Shown piece by piece: positions 43,201 to 50,970 of a stretch of 64,000 nt of DNA. The translations under genes and the position numbers were made by a program. Under the pieces are notes generated by a model, which was not told where the DNA came from, did no database searches, and saw nothing but the letters and a program-made list of their open reading frames with translations. This DNA comes from Nonlabens spongiae (GTDB lineage Bacteria > Bacteroidota > Bacteroidia > Flavobacteriales > Flavobacteriaceae): the NCBI RefSeq assembly GCF_002117125.1, contig NZ_CP019344.1, positions 2,942,501 through 3,006,500 of the forward strand. The letters run 5' to 3'. Position 1 is the first letter of the stretch. Each line of letters begins with the position of its first letter.

Positions 43201-45459
43201 ATGGAGACAATCAGCATATTTGAAACCAAAGAAAAGAATACTAAAAAAGGAGTAAAGGAATCATTTCCGGTTACGGGAATGACCTGTGCCTCTTGTGCAG
43301 CGAGTGTTGAATCTGTATTAAAACATACCGAGGGAGTATTTGACGCAAACGTCAATTTCGCGAACAGTTCTGTTATGGTAGAGTATGATGAGGGGTTGAA
43401 CCCTAATCAACTTCAAAACGCGCTTCGTGAGGTCGGTTACGATATTATAATTGATGCCGAAGACCCTTCGGAAGTACAGCAAGAACTTCAGCAAAAGCAT
43501 TATCAGGACATAAAAAACCGTACCATCTGGTCGGCGATACTTACGCTACCCATTTTTGTGTTGGGAATGTTCTATATGCAATGGGAACAAGGCAAATGGA
43601 TTTCATTGGTATTGGCCTTTCCAATTCTTTTTTGGTTTGGGCGCAGTTTTTTCATCAATGCCTTCAAGCAGGCCAAACACGGTAAAGCAAATATGGATAC
43701 CTTGGTGGCGTTGAGTACCGGAATCGCCTTCCTCTTTAGTGTATTCAATACCTTTTTTCCTGAATTTTGGTTAAGTCGTGGCATCGAGCCTCACGTATAT
43801 TACGAAGCGGCTACCGTGATTATCACCTTTATTTCCTTGGGGAAACTATTGGAAGAAAAGGCAAAATCAAATACCTCTTCAGCCATTAAAAAACTAATGG
43901 GGCTTCAGCCTAAAACCCTTAAAATTATTGAGAATGGGGAAGAGAGGGAAATCCCTATTTCATCCGTACAGGTTGGTCAGACCATTTTGGTACGTCCCGG
44001 AGAAAAAATTCCTGTTGATGGCGAAGTTTCCAAGGGAAGCTCTTATGTAGATGAAAGTATGATTACGGGAGAACCTGTTCCAGTTCAGAAATCCCAAGGG
44101 GAAAAGGTGTTCGCTGGTACCGTTAATCAAAAAGGAAGCTTTCAGTTTACCGCTGAAAAAGTGGGTGGGGAAACCCTGCTTTCCCAAATCATTAAAATGG
44201 TTCAGCAAGCGCAAGGGAGTAAGGCACCCGTTCAAAAACTGGTCGATAAGATTGCCGGTATATTTGTTCCTGTGGTATTGAGTATTTCCATTGTAACCTT
44301 CATTGTCTGGATGTCTGTAGGAGGCGATAATGCCTTTTCACAAGCCTTATTGACCTCTGTAGCCGTTTTGGTTATCGCTTGCCCCTGTGCCTTGGGCTTG
44401 GCAACGCCTACCGCCATAATGGTGGGTATCGGCAAAGGAGCTGAAAATAATATTTTGATAAAGGATGCCGAAAGTTTAGAGCTCGGCCATAAAGTGAATG
44501 CAGTAATCCTTGATAAAACGGGTACGATTACAGAAGGAAAACCATTGGTCACCGATATACTCTGGAAGGATAAGCTTAAAAATCAAAAGCAATACAAGGA
44601 AATTCTCTTGGCTATCGAAGCACAATCAGAACATCCTTTGGCAGAAGCCGTAGTCAATCATCTGAAAGGGGAAAACATTGAACAAGCAGAAATTACTTCC
44701 TTCGAAAGCATTACAGGAAAAGGAGTAAAGGCGCAATCAGAGAATGGTTCAAAATATTATGTGGGCAACCATAAACTAATGGTCGAAAAGAATATTCAAA
44801 TTGATGCTTCTTTAATGCAAACGGCAGAAAGTCTCGAAGAGAAGGCAAAAACGGTCATATTCTTTGGTGGCGAAAATCAAGTGCTCGCGATACTCGCCAT
44901 AGCGGACAAGATTAAAGAAACTTCAAAAAAAGCCATAGCTACGCTTCAAGAAAGAGGCATCGAAGTCTTTATGCTCACGGGAGATAACAATAAAACGGCT
45001 TCTGCCGTGGCACATCAGGTAGGAATAACAAATTATCAAGGCGAAGTAATGCCTTCGGACAAAGCGGCTTTTGTTGAAAAATTACAGACGGATGGAAAGA
45101 TAGTAGCAATGGTTGGCGATGGTATCAACGATTCGCACGCATTGGCGCAAGCCAATGTAAGTATTGCAATGGGTAAAGGTTCGGATATAGCAATGGATGT
45201 AGCAAAAATGACCTTGATAACATCAGATTTGCAATCCATCCCAAAAGCATTGGAACTGTCAAAAAGAACCGTGTTGGGCATACGTCAGAACTTATTCTGG
45301 GCATTTATCTACAACATCATCGGTATTCCAATTGCAGCGGGAGTTTTGTATCCCGTAAATGGGTTTTTATTGGACCCGATGATTGCAGGTGCAGCAATGG
45401 CATTCAGTAGTGTATCCGTAGTTGCAAATAGCTTAAGATTGAAACGAGTAAAACTTTAA
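43201..45459 (+). CDS. copA: Heavy-metal P-type ATPase, CopA type
   Basis: A 752-residue P1B-type ATPase. One N-terminal HMA domain (GMTCASC near 27-33), the CPC metal site (ACPCALG near 394), phosphorylation motif DKTGT near 439, HP motif (EHPLAEA) and GDGIND near 639. CPC with a CASC-type domain and a C-terminal [14 protein letters not shown] indicate Cu(I)/Ag(I) export from the cytoplasm. The start METISIF was taken as it follows the palindrome and precedes the HMA domain directly. The chaperone gene follows 20 bases later. Confidence 0.93.
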   Translation: METISIFETKEKNTKKGVKESFPVTGMTCASCAASVESVLKHTEGVFDANVNFANSSVMVEYDEGLNPNQLQNALREVGYDIIIDAEDPSEVQQELQQKHYQDIKNRTIWSAILTLPIFVLGMFYMQWEQGKWISLVLAFPILFWFGRSFFINAFKQAKHGKANMDTLVALSTGIAFLFSVFNTFFPEFWLSRGIEPHVYYEAATVIITFISLGKLLEEKAKSNTSSAIKKLMGLQPKTLKIIENGEEREIPISSVQVGQTILVRPGEKIPVDGEVSKGSSYVDESMITGEPVPVQKSQGEKVFAGTVNQKGSFQFTAEKVGGETLLSQIIKMVQQAQGSKAPVQKLVDKIAGIFVPVVLSISIVTFIVWMSVGGDNAFSQALLTSVAVLVIACPCALGLATPTAIMVGIGKGAENNILIKDAESLELGHKVNAVILDKTGTITEGKPLVTDILWKDKLKNQKQYKEILLAIEAQSEHPLAEAVVNHLKGENIEQAEITSFESITGKGVKAQSENGSKYYVGNHKLMVEKNIQIDASLMQTAESLEEKAKTVIFFGGENQVLAILAIADKIKETSKKAIATLQERGIEVFMLTGDNNKTASAVAHQVGITNYQGEVMPSDKAAFVEKLQTDGKIVAMVGDGINDSHALAQANVSIAMGKGSDIAMDVAKMTLITSDLQSIPKALELSKRTVLGIRQNLFWAFIYNIIGIPIAAGVLYPVNGFLLDPMIAGAAMAFSSVSVVANSLRLKRVKL

Positions 45460-45479
45460 TAACAAATAAATTCAATACA

Positions 45480-45692
45480 ATGAAAACTTTAAAATTTAAA
45501 ACAAATATCAATTGTGGTGGGTGTGTATCAAAAGTAACCCCTTTTTTAAACAAACAAGAAGGTGTAGAAAGTTGGGAAGTAGATACCTCTAATCCTGATA
45601 AAATCCTAACCATTGAAAGCGATGGTGCAACCGAAGAAGATGTAAAAACGGTTTTGCAAAAAGTGGGATTCAAGGCTGAACCTGTAGATTAA
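45480..45692 (+). CDS. HMA domain copper chaperone
   Basis: A 70-residue HMA protein with INCGGCVSKV (Cys12, Cys15). It has the size and position of a CopZ-type chaperone delivering Cu(I) to the adjacent ATPase. The CGGC form equals that of the protein at 10835-11050. Confidence 0.87.
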   Translation: MKTLKFKTNINCGGCVSKVTPFLNKQEGVESWEVDTSNPDKILTIESDGATEEDVKTVLQKVGFKAEPVD

Positions 45693-45706
45693 TACGTTTT
45701 TTTAAG

Positions 45707-46492
45707 ATGGTCTATATTTTAATTTCTGTTGTGATTATTCTTTTTACTGTTCATTTTTATAGAAAAGCGAAACGTCATAGTGTAAAGCCATTTCCAGAGC
45801 ATTGGCACAAATTATTAATGGACAATGTTCTGTTTTATAGAAATCTTTCAAACAATAGACAGCTAATTTTTCAGCAAAAAATAATGCAGTTTTTAAGTGA
45901 GGTCTATATCGATGGTGTGCAGCTTGAACTGGAAGAATTGGATAAGATTTTAATTGCGGCAAGTGCAGTAATACCTGTTTTTGGCTTCAAAGAATGGCAT
46001 TACACCAATTTAAGCGGTATCCTTTTATATCCAGATTATTTTAATGAGGATATGCAATTTAGTAGTAAGGATAACGCACGGAATATTGGTGGAATAGTTG
46101 GGAATGGAAGGTTCGAGAAACAGATGATACTTTCCAAAAAAGGATTGTATCACGGCTTTAAAAATACAACGGATAAAAGTAATACTGGCATACACGAATT
46201 TGTGCACCTTATAGATAAGTTGGACGATAGAACAGACGGTGTGCCAGAGCGGCTAATGGAACATCAATATGCCATACCTTGGTTAAACTTAATCCATAAA
46301 GAAATGGAAGCGATAAATGATAACCACTCTGATATCAGAAAGTATGGAGGCACCAATCAAGCTGAATTCTTTGCTGTAGCTTCGGAATACTTTTTTGAAC
46401 GTCCGGACTTGCTTAAAAAGAAACATCCTGAATTATACAGGATGTTGGTTAAATGTTTTAATCAGAAACTTATAGGTTCAATTGAAGTGTAG
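45707..46492 (+). CDS. Zinc-dependent peptidase, MtfA (M90) type
   Basis: A 261-residue protein with one N-terminal membrane helix and an MtfA-like metalloprotease domain: HEFVH zinc motif near 163-167, followed by GGTNQAEFFAVASEYFFERPD containing the third ligand and catalytic Glu. In E. coli MtfA regulates the Mlc repressor by proteolysis; a role here is unknown. It is the last cargo gene before the integrase. Confidence 0.82.
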   Translation: MVYILISVVIILFTVHFYRKAKRHSVKPFPEHWHKLLMDNVLFYRNLSNNRQLIFQQKIMQFLSEVYIDGVQLELEELDKILIAASAVIPVFGFKEWHYTNLSGILLYPDYFNEDMQFSSKDNARNIGGIVGNGRFEKQMILSKKGLYHGFKNTTDKSNTGIHEFVHLIDKLDDRTDGVPERLMEHQYAIPWLNLIHKEMEAINDNHSDIRKYGGTNQAEFFAVASEYFFERPDLLKKKHPELYRMLVKCFNQKLIGSIEV

Positions 46493-46527
46493 TACACCTT
46501 AAGAGGTACAGTTTGCTGTAGGACAAT

Positions 46528-47742
46528 TCAAAAGTTAACAACGCTATCTAAAGCATCATCTGCTTCTTTATGGATAAAATTTGCCTGATAATTCAGTGTA
46601 GTTTTCAAGTCACTATGCCTATATAGTTTTTGTAACATTAAAGGATGAATAGAATCACCGGCAATATTGCCAAAAGTATGTCTGGCAATGTGCATTGTAA
46701 TCTTCTTGTCAATTTTTGCTTTTTTGGCAATGGATTTTAAGTTATCGTTAAATTTTTTGGTTGCCGTTTTTCTTTTATTATAAATGTCTTTTGCATCATC
46801 CAGATTGGCCTTTTTCAATTCAGGAAAAACAAAATCGGTAGCGTGTTTTTTATCATCTCTGTAGAAATCTAAAATACTTAGAACCTTATCTGGAATTTTT
46901 AAGGACAGTAGTTTTGAGTTTTTATTCATTCTATAATGAAGCCTATTGTCGTATATGTCTGACCACTTTGTCCAGAGTACATCAGTAACCCGCATTCCTG
47001 CAAAATTGAAGCTAAATAGCCAAACATTTCTTGTATGAATTTCATTGTAGGTTAGATTATCTAAAGCTTCAATAGCTCTTACCTCAATAATATTCAACCC
47101 TATTTTTGTAGTCTCAGGAAACTTGATTTTAATTTTGTCACCACCGAAAGGATATAGTTCCCTACTGACTATTTTTAGCTTTATAGCTCTGTTGAATAAT
47201 AAGCGGATTAGGACAAGTATATTCATTATTGAAGTCTCAGCTAGGCTGTGCTTAACCTTGAGGTATATCATCAATTTTTTAAGAAATCGTTCATCAATTT
47301 CTTGAAATGAAAGCTGTTTAGATTTGTGATATTTTACAATATAACTAATCAATGCGCTGTCCGTAGATAGACGGTTTAACTTTTCTGCAACTTCCAGTTC
47401 GTCCAGATGTTCTTGTGCCAGTTCAAAGAAAGTTGAGGAATTCCCTGAGGCATAAATTTCTTTTTTAATCTGGTTTGCTGAAGCATCTTTATATTCGGAC
47501 TGTAAATCGATAAGTGCTTTATTGGCATCAGAAAGTTGTTGTGATAATAACTTGTTTAGGCTATCGGCATTTGAATTTGATTTTTTTACCCGAAGGTTTT
47601 TCTCGTCCCATTCCTCTAAATCGATATAATGACCAACATACTGATAGGTAGAGCGACGGTTTTTTGTGATTCGAATAGCTAATGGATATTGACCTTTAAC
47701 GTTCGGTTTTTTACGAAGAACTATTTTTGCATTTGATGACAT
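46528..47742 (-). CDS. Tyrosine recombinase / site-specific integrase
   Basis: A 404-residue Bacteroidota-type integrase: arm-type DNA-binding N-terminus, SAM-like core (100-205) and catalytic domain with Arg251 (FAGMRVTDVLW), His351-x2-Arg354 (MHIARHTFGN), His376 (LYRHSD) and the nucleophile Tyr385. All expected residues are present. It points away from the tRNA-Leu 3' fragment 240 bases upstream of its start, the typical place for an island integrase using a tRNA attachment site. Confidence 0.93.
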   Translation of the reverse strand: MSSNAKIVLRKKPNVKGQYPLAIRITKNRRSTYQYVGHYIDLEEWDEKNLRVKKSNSNADSLNKLLSQQLSDANKALIDLQSEYKDASANQIKKEIYASGNSSTFFELAQEHLDELEVAEKLNRLSTDSALISYIVKYHKSKQLSFQEIDERFLKKLMIYLKVKHSLAETSIMNILVLIRLLFNRAIKLKIVSRELYPFGGDKIKIKFPETTKIGLNIIEVRAIEALDNLTYNEIHTRNVWLFSFNFAGMRVTDVLWTKWSDIYDNRLHYRMNKNSKLLSLKIPDKVLSILDFYRDDKKHATDFVFPELKKANLDDAKDIYNKRKTATKKFNDNLKSIAKKAKIDKKITMHIARHTFGNIAGDSIHPLMLQKLYRHSDLKTTLNYQANFIHKEADDALDSVVNF

Positions 47743-47978
47743 AATTGACCTTTTTTGAGTACGAAAGTCAAATCAGGTACAACATAGGTACAACATTTTG
47801 TTTTTTGCACAATTTCTGTTGTAGTCTTTCTATAAAGATACATATTTATTGGTCTTTTTAGGTACAACATAGGTACAACAAATGTTGATGTTAACTGATA
47901 TTAATTGACTTTAAAGAAAATGACAAAACACATAAGTAATTGATAATGAGTGTTTTTGTGTTTCTTTGGTGCAATATA
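47743..47978. promoter_or_regulatory. Recombination region with GGTACAACA direct repeats
   Basis: No ORF. Two copies of AGGTACAACATAGGTACAAC, at 47775-47794 and 47860-47879, each contain two GGTACAACA half-sites spaced 10 bases apart. Lying between the integrase start and the tRNA attachment core, they look like arm-type sites for the integrase or an excisionase. Confidence 0.6.
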
Positions 47979-48035
47979 CGCTAGACTTAGGATCTAGTGC
48001 CGCAAGGTGTGCAGGTTCGATTCCTGTCATCCGCA
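47979..48035 (+). pseudogene. tRNA-Leu(TAG) 3' fragment; attachment-site copy at island end
   Basis: Contains the anticodon arm CTAGA-CTTAGGA-TCTAG (anticodon TAG), variable arm TGCCGCAAGGTG, an intact T-arm GCAGG-TTCGATT-CCTGT and acceptor strand CATCCGC plus A. The 5' acceptor strand GCGGATG and D-arm are absent upstream, so it is not a working tRNA. This is the pattern left when an element integrates into a tRNA gene 3' half; the complete gene should be at the other island end, outside the window. Confidence 0.8.
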
Positions 48036-48040
48036 CAGCA

Positions 48041-48066
48041 AGCCGAAGAGTGATCTTCGGCTTTTG
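48041..48066 (+). terminator. tRNA-Leu terminator hairpin preceding GIY-YIG gene 1
   Basis: AGCCGAAGA-GTGA-TCTTCGGCT (48041-48062), a 9-bp stem, followed by TTTGTT. It would terminate the tRNA transcript; the GIY-YIG start codon comes 11 bases after the stem. Repeated with the array units. Confidence 0.7.
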
Positions 48067-48072
48067 TTATTT

Positions 48073-48366
48073 ATGGCGTCGGTTTACATCATTTACTCAA
48101 AGAAACTCAATAGGTTTTACACGGGAAGCTGCCTTGATTTTGAGGAGCGATTGCGATTGCACAATTCTGGGTATTATTCAAAAAGCTATACTTCAAAGAC
48201 TGACGACTGGACCGTTCACATTTTGATTTCTGATCTGGAATACGAGCAGGCAAGATCAATCGAGCGACACATCAAGGAAATGAAGAGCCGAAAATATATT
48301 TTGAACCTCGCAAAATATCCTGAGATAGTGGATAAACTGATCGTGGGATTCAGAGCTGGCTCGTGA
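48073..48366 (+). CDS. GIY-YIG nuclease family protein, array copy 1
   Basis: A 97-residue single-domain protein. VYIIYSKKLNRFYTGS (4-19) matches the GIY...YIG signature with the substitutions common in this family; Arg26 in EERLRLHNSG and Glu54-type ARSIERHIKEMKSR supply the catalytic Arg and metal-binding Glu. Expected to nick or cleave nucleic acid using one metal. It lies between two tRNA-Leu 3' tails, and no other coding sequence is in the unit. Copy 3 differs at only a few positions. Confidence 0.85.
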   Translation: MASVYIIYSKKLNRFYTGSCLDFEERLRLHNSGYYSKSYTSKTDDWTVHILISDLEYEQARSIERHIKEMKSRKYILNLAKYPEIVDKLIVGFRAGS

Positions 48367-48374
48367 AATTTTGA

Positions 48375-48454
48375 TGCCGCAAGGTGTGCAGGTTCGTTCC
48401 GATAGCTATCGGAACCTGTCATCCGCACAGCAAGCCGAAGAGAGATCTTCGGCT
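48375..48454 (+). repeat. tRNA-Leu 3' tail with palindromic T-loop, plus hairpin (array tail 2)
   Basis: Variable arm to acceptor end of tRNA-Leu (48375-48427), but the T-loop TTCGATT has become TTCG plus a palindrome; GTTCCGATAGCTATCGGAAC occupies 48396-48415. The terminator hairpin with GAGA loop follows at 48433-48454. It separates nuclease copies 1 and 2. Confidence 0.8.
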
Positions 48455-48464
48455 TTTGTTATTT

Positions 48465-48758
48465 ATGGCGTCGGTTTACATCATTTACTCAAATAAACTC
48501 AATAGGTTTTACACGGGAAGCTGCCTTGATTTTGAGGAGCGATTGCGATTGCACAATTCTGGGTATTATGCAAAAAGCTATACTTCAAAGACTGACGACT
48601 GAACCGTTCACATTTTGATTTCTGATCTGGAATACGAGCAGGCAAGATCAATCGAGCGACATATCAAGGAAATGAAGAGCCGAAACTATATTTTGAACCT
48701 TGCTAAATATCCTGAGATGGTAGACAAACTTATCATGAGATTCAGGGCTGGCTCGTGA
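48465..48758 (+). pseudogene. GIY-YIG nuclease, array copy 2, with nonsense codon
   Basis: Same length as copies 1 and 3 and collinear with them, but codon 46 (Trp TGG in the others) is TGA at 48600-48602. The truncated product would lack the catalytic Glu helix. The rest of the frame stays open to 48758 and is conserved, so the change is recent. Confidence 0.85.
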
Positions 48759-48766
48759 AATTTTGA

Positions 48767-48846
48767 TGCCGCAAGGTGTGCAGGTTCGTTCCGATAGCTA
48801 TCGGAACCTGTCATCCGCACAGCAAGCCGAGGAGAGGTCTTCGGCT
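48767..48846 (+). repeat. tRNA-Leu 3' tail with palindromic T-loop, plus hairpin (array tail 3)
   Basis: As tail 2: tRNA-derived 48767-48819 with the 20-bp palindrome at 48788-48807, then hairpin 48825-48846. One stem pair has become G-U (AGCCGAGGA), a change that keeps the fold. Confidence 0.8.
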
Positions 48847-48856
48847 TTTGTTATTT

Positions 48857-49150
48857 ATGGCGTCGGTTTACATCATTTACTCAAAGAAACTCAATAGGTT
48901 TTACACGGGAAGCTGCCTTGATTTTGAGGAGCGATTGCGATTGCACAATTCTGGGTATTATTCAAAAAGCTATACTTCAAAGACTGACGACTGGACCGTT
49001 CACATTTTGATTTCTGATCTGGAATACGAGCAGGCAAGATCAATCGAGCGACATATCAAGGAAATGAAGAGCCGAAAATATATTTTGAACCTCGCAAAAT
49101 ATCCTGAGATGGTGGATAAACTGATCGTGAGATTCAGAGCTGGCTCGTAA
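48857..49150 (+). CDS. GIY-YIG nuclease family protein, array copy 3
   Basis: Ninety-seven residues with the complete GIY-YIG signature and catalytic Arg and Glu. It differs from copy 1 mainly at the C-terminus (PEMVDKLIVRFRAGS). The ATG lies 392 bases from that of copy 2, the same spacing as between copies 1 and 2, marking exact tandem units. Confidence 0.85.
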   Translation: MASVYIIYSKKLNRFYTGSCLDFEERLRLHNSGYYSKSYTSKTDDWTVHILISDLEYEQARSIERHIKEMKSRKYILNLAKYPEMVDKLIVRFRAGS

Positions 49151-49159
49151 AATTTTTGA

Positions 49160-49244
49160 TAGCGCAAGGTGTGCAGGTTCGTTCCGATAGCTATCGGAAC
49201 CTGTCATCCGCACAGCAAGCCGAAGAGTGATCTTCGGCTTTTTT
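49160..49244 (+). terminator. tRNA-Leu tail 4 with palindrome and terminator closing the array
   Basis: tRNA-derived 49160-49212 with the 20-bp palindrome at 49181-49200, then AGCCGAAGA-GTGA-TCTTCGGCT (49218-49239) and a T-run. No nuclease ORF follows, so the array ends with a tail, as it begins with one: four tails, three ORFs. Confidence 0.78.
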
Positions 49245-49267
49245 TATTTGATCAATCTATCTTTTTT

Positions 49268-49289
49268 TCTCGCTTTCGCGAAAGCGAGA
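49268..49289. repeat. Iterated palindrome, 22-bp intergenic copy
   Basis: The core CGCTTTCGCGAAAGCG extended by TCT/AGA to a perfect 22-bp palindrome, between the nuclease array and a Usp gene. It is the first of six copies in the right-hand chromosome part. Confidence 0.8.
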
Positions 49290-49318
49290 TATCACAAAGC
49301 TTATTGAAAGTATTTAGG

Positions 49319-50161
49319 TCATTTTCCAGACATGACAAATAAGGGAATGTCGCTGAACATCCCAAACTCCATCGCCATATTTGTGGAGAATAATTTAGAA
49401 AGAAAGCTGTGTTTACGGTTACCAAAAGCAAGCATACTGCTGTCCCGGCTCTCAATAAAGTGTCGCACGCCCTCTTTTACATCATGACCGGTAACATGAT
49501 GAAATGTATGCGGAATGCCTTGAAATTGACCCTCTAGCCATTCTCTATTTTTAGATTCTGAGGTATTAAGTTCCTTTTCTTCTGCTACATGAAGGATACA
49601 TAAGTGTCCTTGCAAGAAATGGATGACCTGCTTGAATTGCTCGATTTGATTTTTGTGGTATTTCAGCTTGTAATCTGTGGTAAGGACGACTTCGTGCGTA
49701 TCCTTCACCTTGAAATCAAGAGGTACACTCAATATTGGGCATTCATCAACGTATTCCATGGTATGAATGGCATTACTACCAAAGGCTTTTTTCTCGTAAT
49801 TTGAGGCTCCTTTAGTTCCCATCACGACTAGGTTGATCTGCTCTTTTTTGATCACAGATTTCATAGCATCATCAAGATCGTCTAATGAAGTAATGATTTC
49901 ATAGCTATGATCTGTCGCACTAGAAGACGCTGTAATCCTTTTAACCGCTTCTTTTAAACCCTTGAGTGACTTGGATTTTTCGTTCTCAAGCTCATAATCC
50001 TTAGAAGTAGGGCTATTCAATGCAGCTCTATTGCCAAATTCCATCTTGTAGACATTAATAAAGAAAAAGATACAAGGCTGATATTTGAAGAGTTCTAAAG
50101 CATAGTCAATCGCATTATTTGCGTTTAATGAAAAATCTGTAGGGATAAGAATTTTGGTCAT
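49319..50161 (-). CDS. Universal stress protein, two-domain, chromosomal
   Basis: A 280-residue tandem Usp. First domain has VVMGTKGASNYEKKAFGSNAIHTMEYV (ATP pattern); the second ends AFGNRKHSFLSKLFSTNMAMEF. The start MTKILIPTDFS was chosen as the canonical Usp N-terminus; the longer in-frame ORF starts at 50194. It is unrelated in position to the island Usp genes and belongs to the host side of the junction. Confidence 0.87.
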   Translation of the reverse strand: MTKILIPTDFSLNANNAIDYALELFKYQPCIFFFINVYKMEFGNRAALNSPTSKDYELENEKSKSLKGLKEAVKRITASSSATDHSYEIITSLDDLDDAMKSVIKKEQINLVVMGTKGASNYEKKAFGSNAIHTMEYVDECPILSVPLDFKVKDTHEVVLTTDYKLKYHKNQIEQFKQVIHFLQGHLCILHVAEEKELNTSESKNREWLEGQFQGIPHTFHHVTGHDVKEGVRHFIESRDSSMLAFGNRKHSFLSKLFSTNMAMEFGMFSDIPLFVMSGK

Positions 50162-50209
50162 TTGTGGTGCTTTTTCATCAAAGATAAGCATCATTAAGAG
50201 GCTTTCAAA

Positions 50210-50539
50210 TTAAATCTGAAGTGCTTGTGATAGCCATAAAACTATCGGGACGAACCCCTGACCATCCCGATGCAATCGGGATGCTCTTTTTCTTTCATTT
50301 TTGATCAATTCTTGAATTTTGACCCTGCTTTTCCATTTCTTAATCTGTTGTTCTCGATCCATGGCTTCTGATCTGATTTTGCAAGATTCAAAATAGACGA
50401 TTTTCATATCCTTGACACTTGAAGTAAATCCGTTTTTACTCTGTAGATGTTTGGCGAGCCGTTGCTCAATATTTTACGTTGCACCGATATAATATCGATT
50501 CAATTTTTCAGAAAACAAGATATAAGTGAAGAATTCCAT
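50210..50539 (-). pseudogene. GIY-YIG nuclease pseudogene beside tRNA-Val
   Basis: Reading from ATG at 50537-50539: MEFFTYILFSEKLNRYYIGAT, then a TAA at 50474-50476, after which the same frame continues with EQRLAKHLQS and SCKIRSEAMDREQQIKKWKSRVKIQELI, the C-terminal half of a COG2827-type GIY-YIG protein. So only one nonsense codon breaks it. The frame runs on into a palindrome and a tRNA-like tail (50252-50283) without its own stop. It is a different subfamily member from the tRNA-Leu array genes. Confidence 0.8.
50243..50283 (-). repeat. tRNA T-arm remnant with palindrome parts
   Basis: On the minus strand: CATCCCGAT-TGC-ATCGGGATG hairpin (50263-50283), then GGTCAGGGGTTCG identical to the 5' T-arm of tRNA-Val, then TCCCGATAG, half of the palindrome seen in the array. 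It follows the GIY-YIG pseudogene as the palindromic tail follows each array nuclease. Confidence 0.65.
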
Positions 50540-50543
50540 AAAA

Positions 50544-50572
50544 CAAAAAAAGGCTTCCGTTTCTGGAAGCCT
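50544..50572 (-). terminator. Terminator hairpin before the GIY-YIG pseudogene
   Basis: Minus strand AGGCTTCC-AGAAAC-GGAAGCCT followed by TTTTTTGTTTT, 5 bases before the pseudogene start. Position equals that of the hairpins in the tRNA-Leu array, though the stem sequence differs. Confidence 0.7.
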
Positions 50573-50576
50573 TCTG

Positions 50577-50620
50577 TGGGCGCGAAGGGATTATTAAAAA
50601 TGATCCCTATTGCGAGACCG
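50577..50620 (-). pseudogene. tRNA-Val-like 3' tail with altered T-loop
   Basis: Minus strand ends ATCCCTTCGCGCCCACA, the tRNA-Val acceptor end, but the T-arm reads AGGGAT-CATTTTTAAT-ATCCCT, so the loop is replaced by unrelated AT-rich sequence while the stem is kept. The anticodon region is missing. It lies upstream of the nuclease pseudogene. Confidence 0.65.
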
Positions 50621-50703
50621 CTTATGCAAATAGTAAGATACTCGCTCACGCGGCTACTTTTTCATTTTAGGCATTCTAATGAGTAGCCTCATCACATGCC
50701 TAA

Positions 50704-50731
50704 AATAAAAAAACCGCATCTATTGATGCGG
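50704..50731 (-). terminator. tRNA-Val terminator
   Basis: Minus strand CCGCATC-AATA-GATGCGG followed by TTTTTTTATTTT, starting 15 bases after the tRNA-Val 3' end. Standard intrinsic terminator. Confidence 0.75.
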
Positions 50732-50745
50732 CTTTCTGCTTGATG

Positions 50746-50820
50746 TGGGCGCGAAGGGATTCGAACCCCTGACCCCTTGGGTGTAAACCAAGTGCTCTGA
50801 ACCAACTGAGCTACGCGCCC
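50746..50820 (-). tRNA. tRNA-Val(TAC)
   Basis: Seventy-five bases with acceptor GGGCGCG/CGCGCCC, D-arm GCTC/GAGC, anticodon arm CTTGG-TTTACAC-CCAAG (anticodon TAC), variable GGTC, T-arm AGGGG-TTCGAAT-CCCTT and discriminator A; CCA is not encoded. Fully foldable, so functional. Confidence 0.93.
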
Positions 50821-50835
50821 GAATATGTTTTCACA

Positions 50836-50895
50836 GGTTTCGGAGTCCTGCTGCTCTGAACCATCCCGATAGCTATCGGGAGAGCTACGCGCCCG
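50836..50895 (-). pseudogene. tRNA 5'-half remnant with palindrome in the D-loop
   Basis: Minus strand GGGCGCGTAGCTC is identical to the tRNA-Val 5' end, but the D-loop is replaced by TCCCGATAGCTATCGGGA (50864-50881), followed by TGGTTCAGAGC and a decayed anticodon arm containing CTCCGAA (would read CCG). No T-arm or acceptor 3' strand follows. Not a functional tRNA. Confidence 0.7.
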
Positions 50896-50970
50896 TAGAA
50901 ACATTGTTTCTCTAAGCGGATGCAAATATAAACTCTTTTTTCATTGTACCAACTATCGAAAGAAAAAATA

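Noticed and set aside
43355..43367. TTTCGCGAA in copA as a copy of the iterated palindrome
   Set aside because: The arms do not extend (tcaatttcgcgaacagt), so it is not a member of the repeat.
47979..48035. Functional tRNA-Leu(TAG)
   Set aside because: Anticodon, variable and T arms are present but the D-arm and 5' acceptor strand are missing upstream.
48041..49244. Regular repeats that could suggest a CRISPR array
   Set aside because: Units are 392 bases, each contains a conserved protein-coding gene, and there are no short unique spacers or cas genes.
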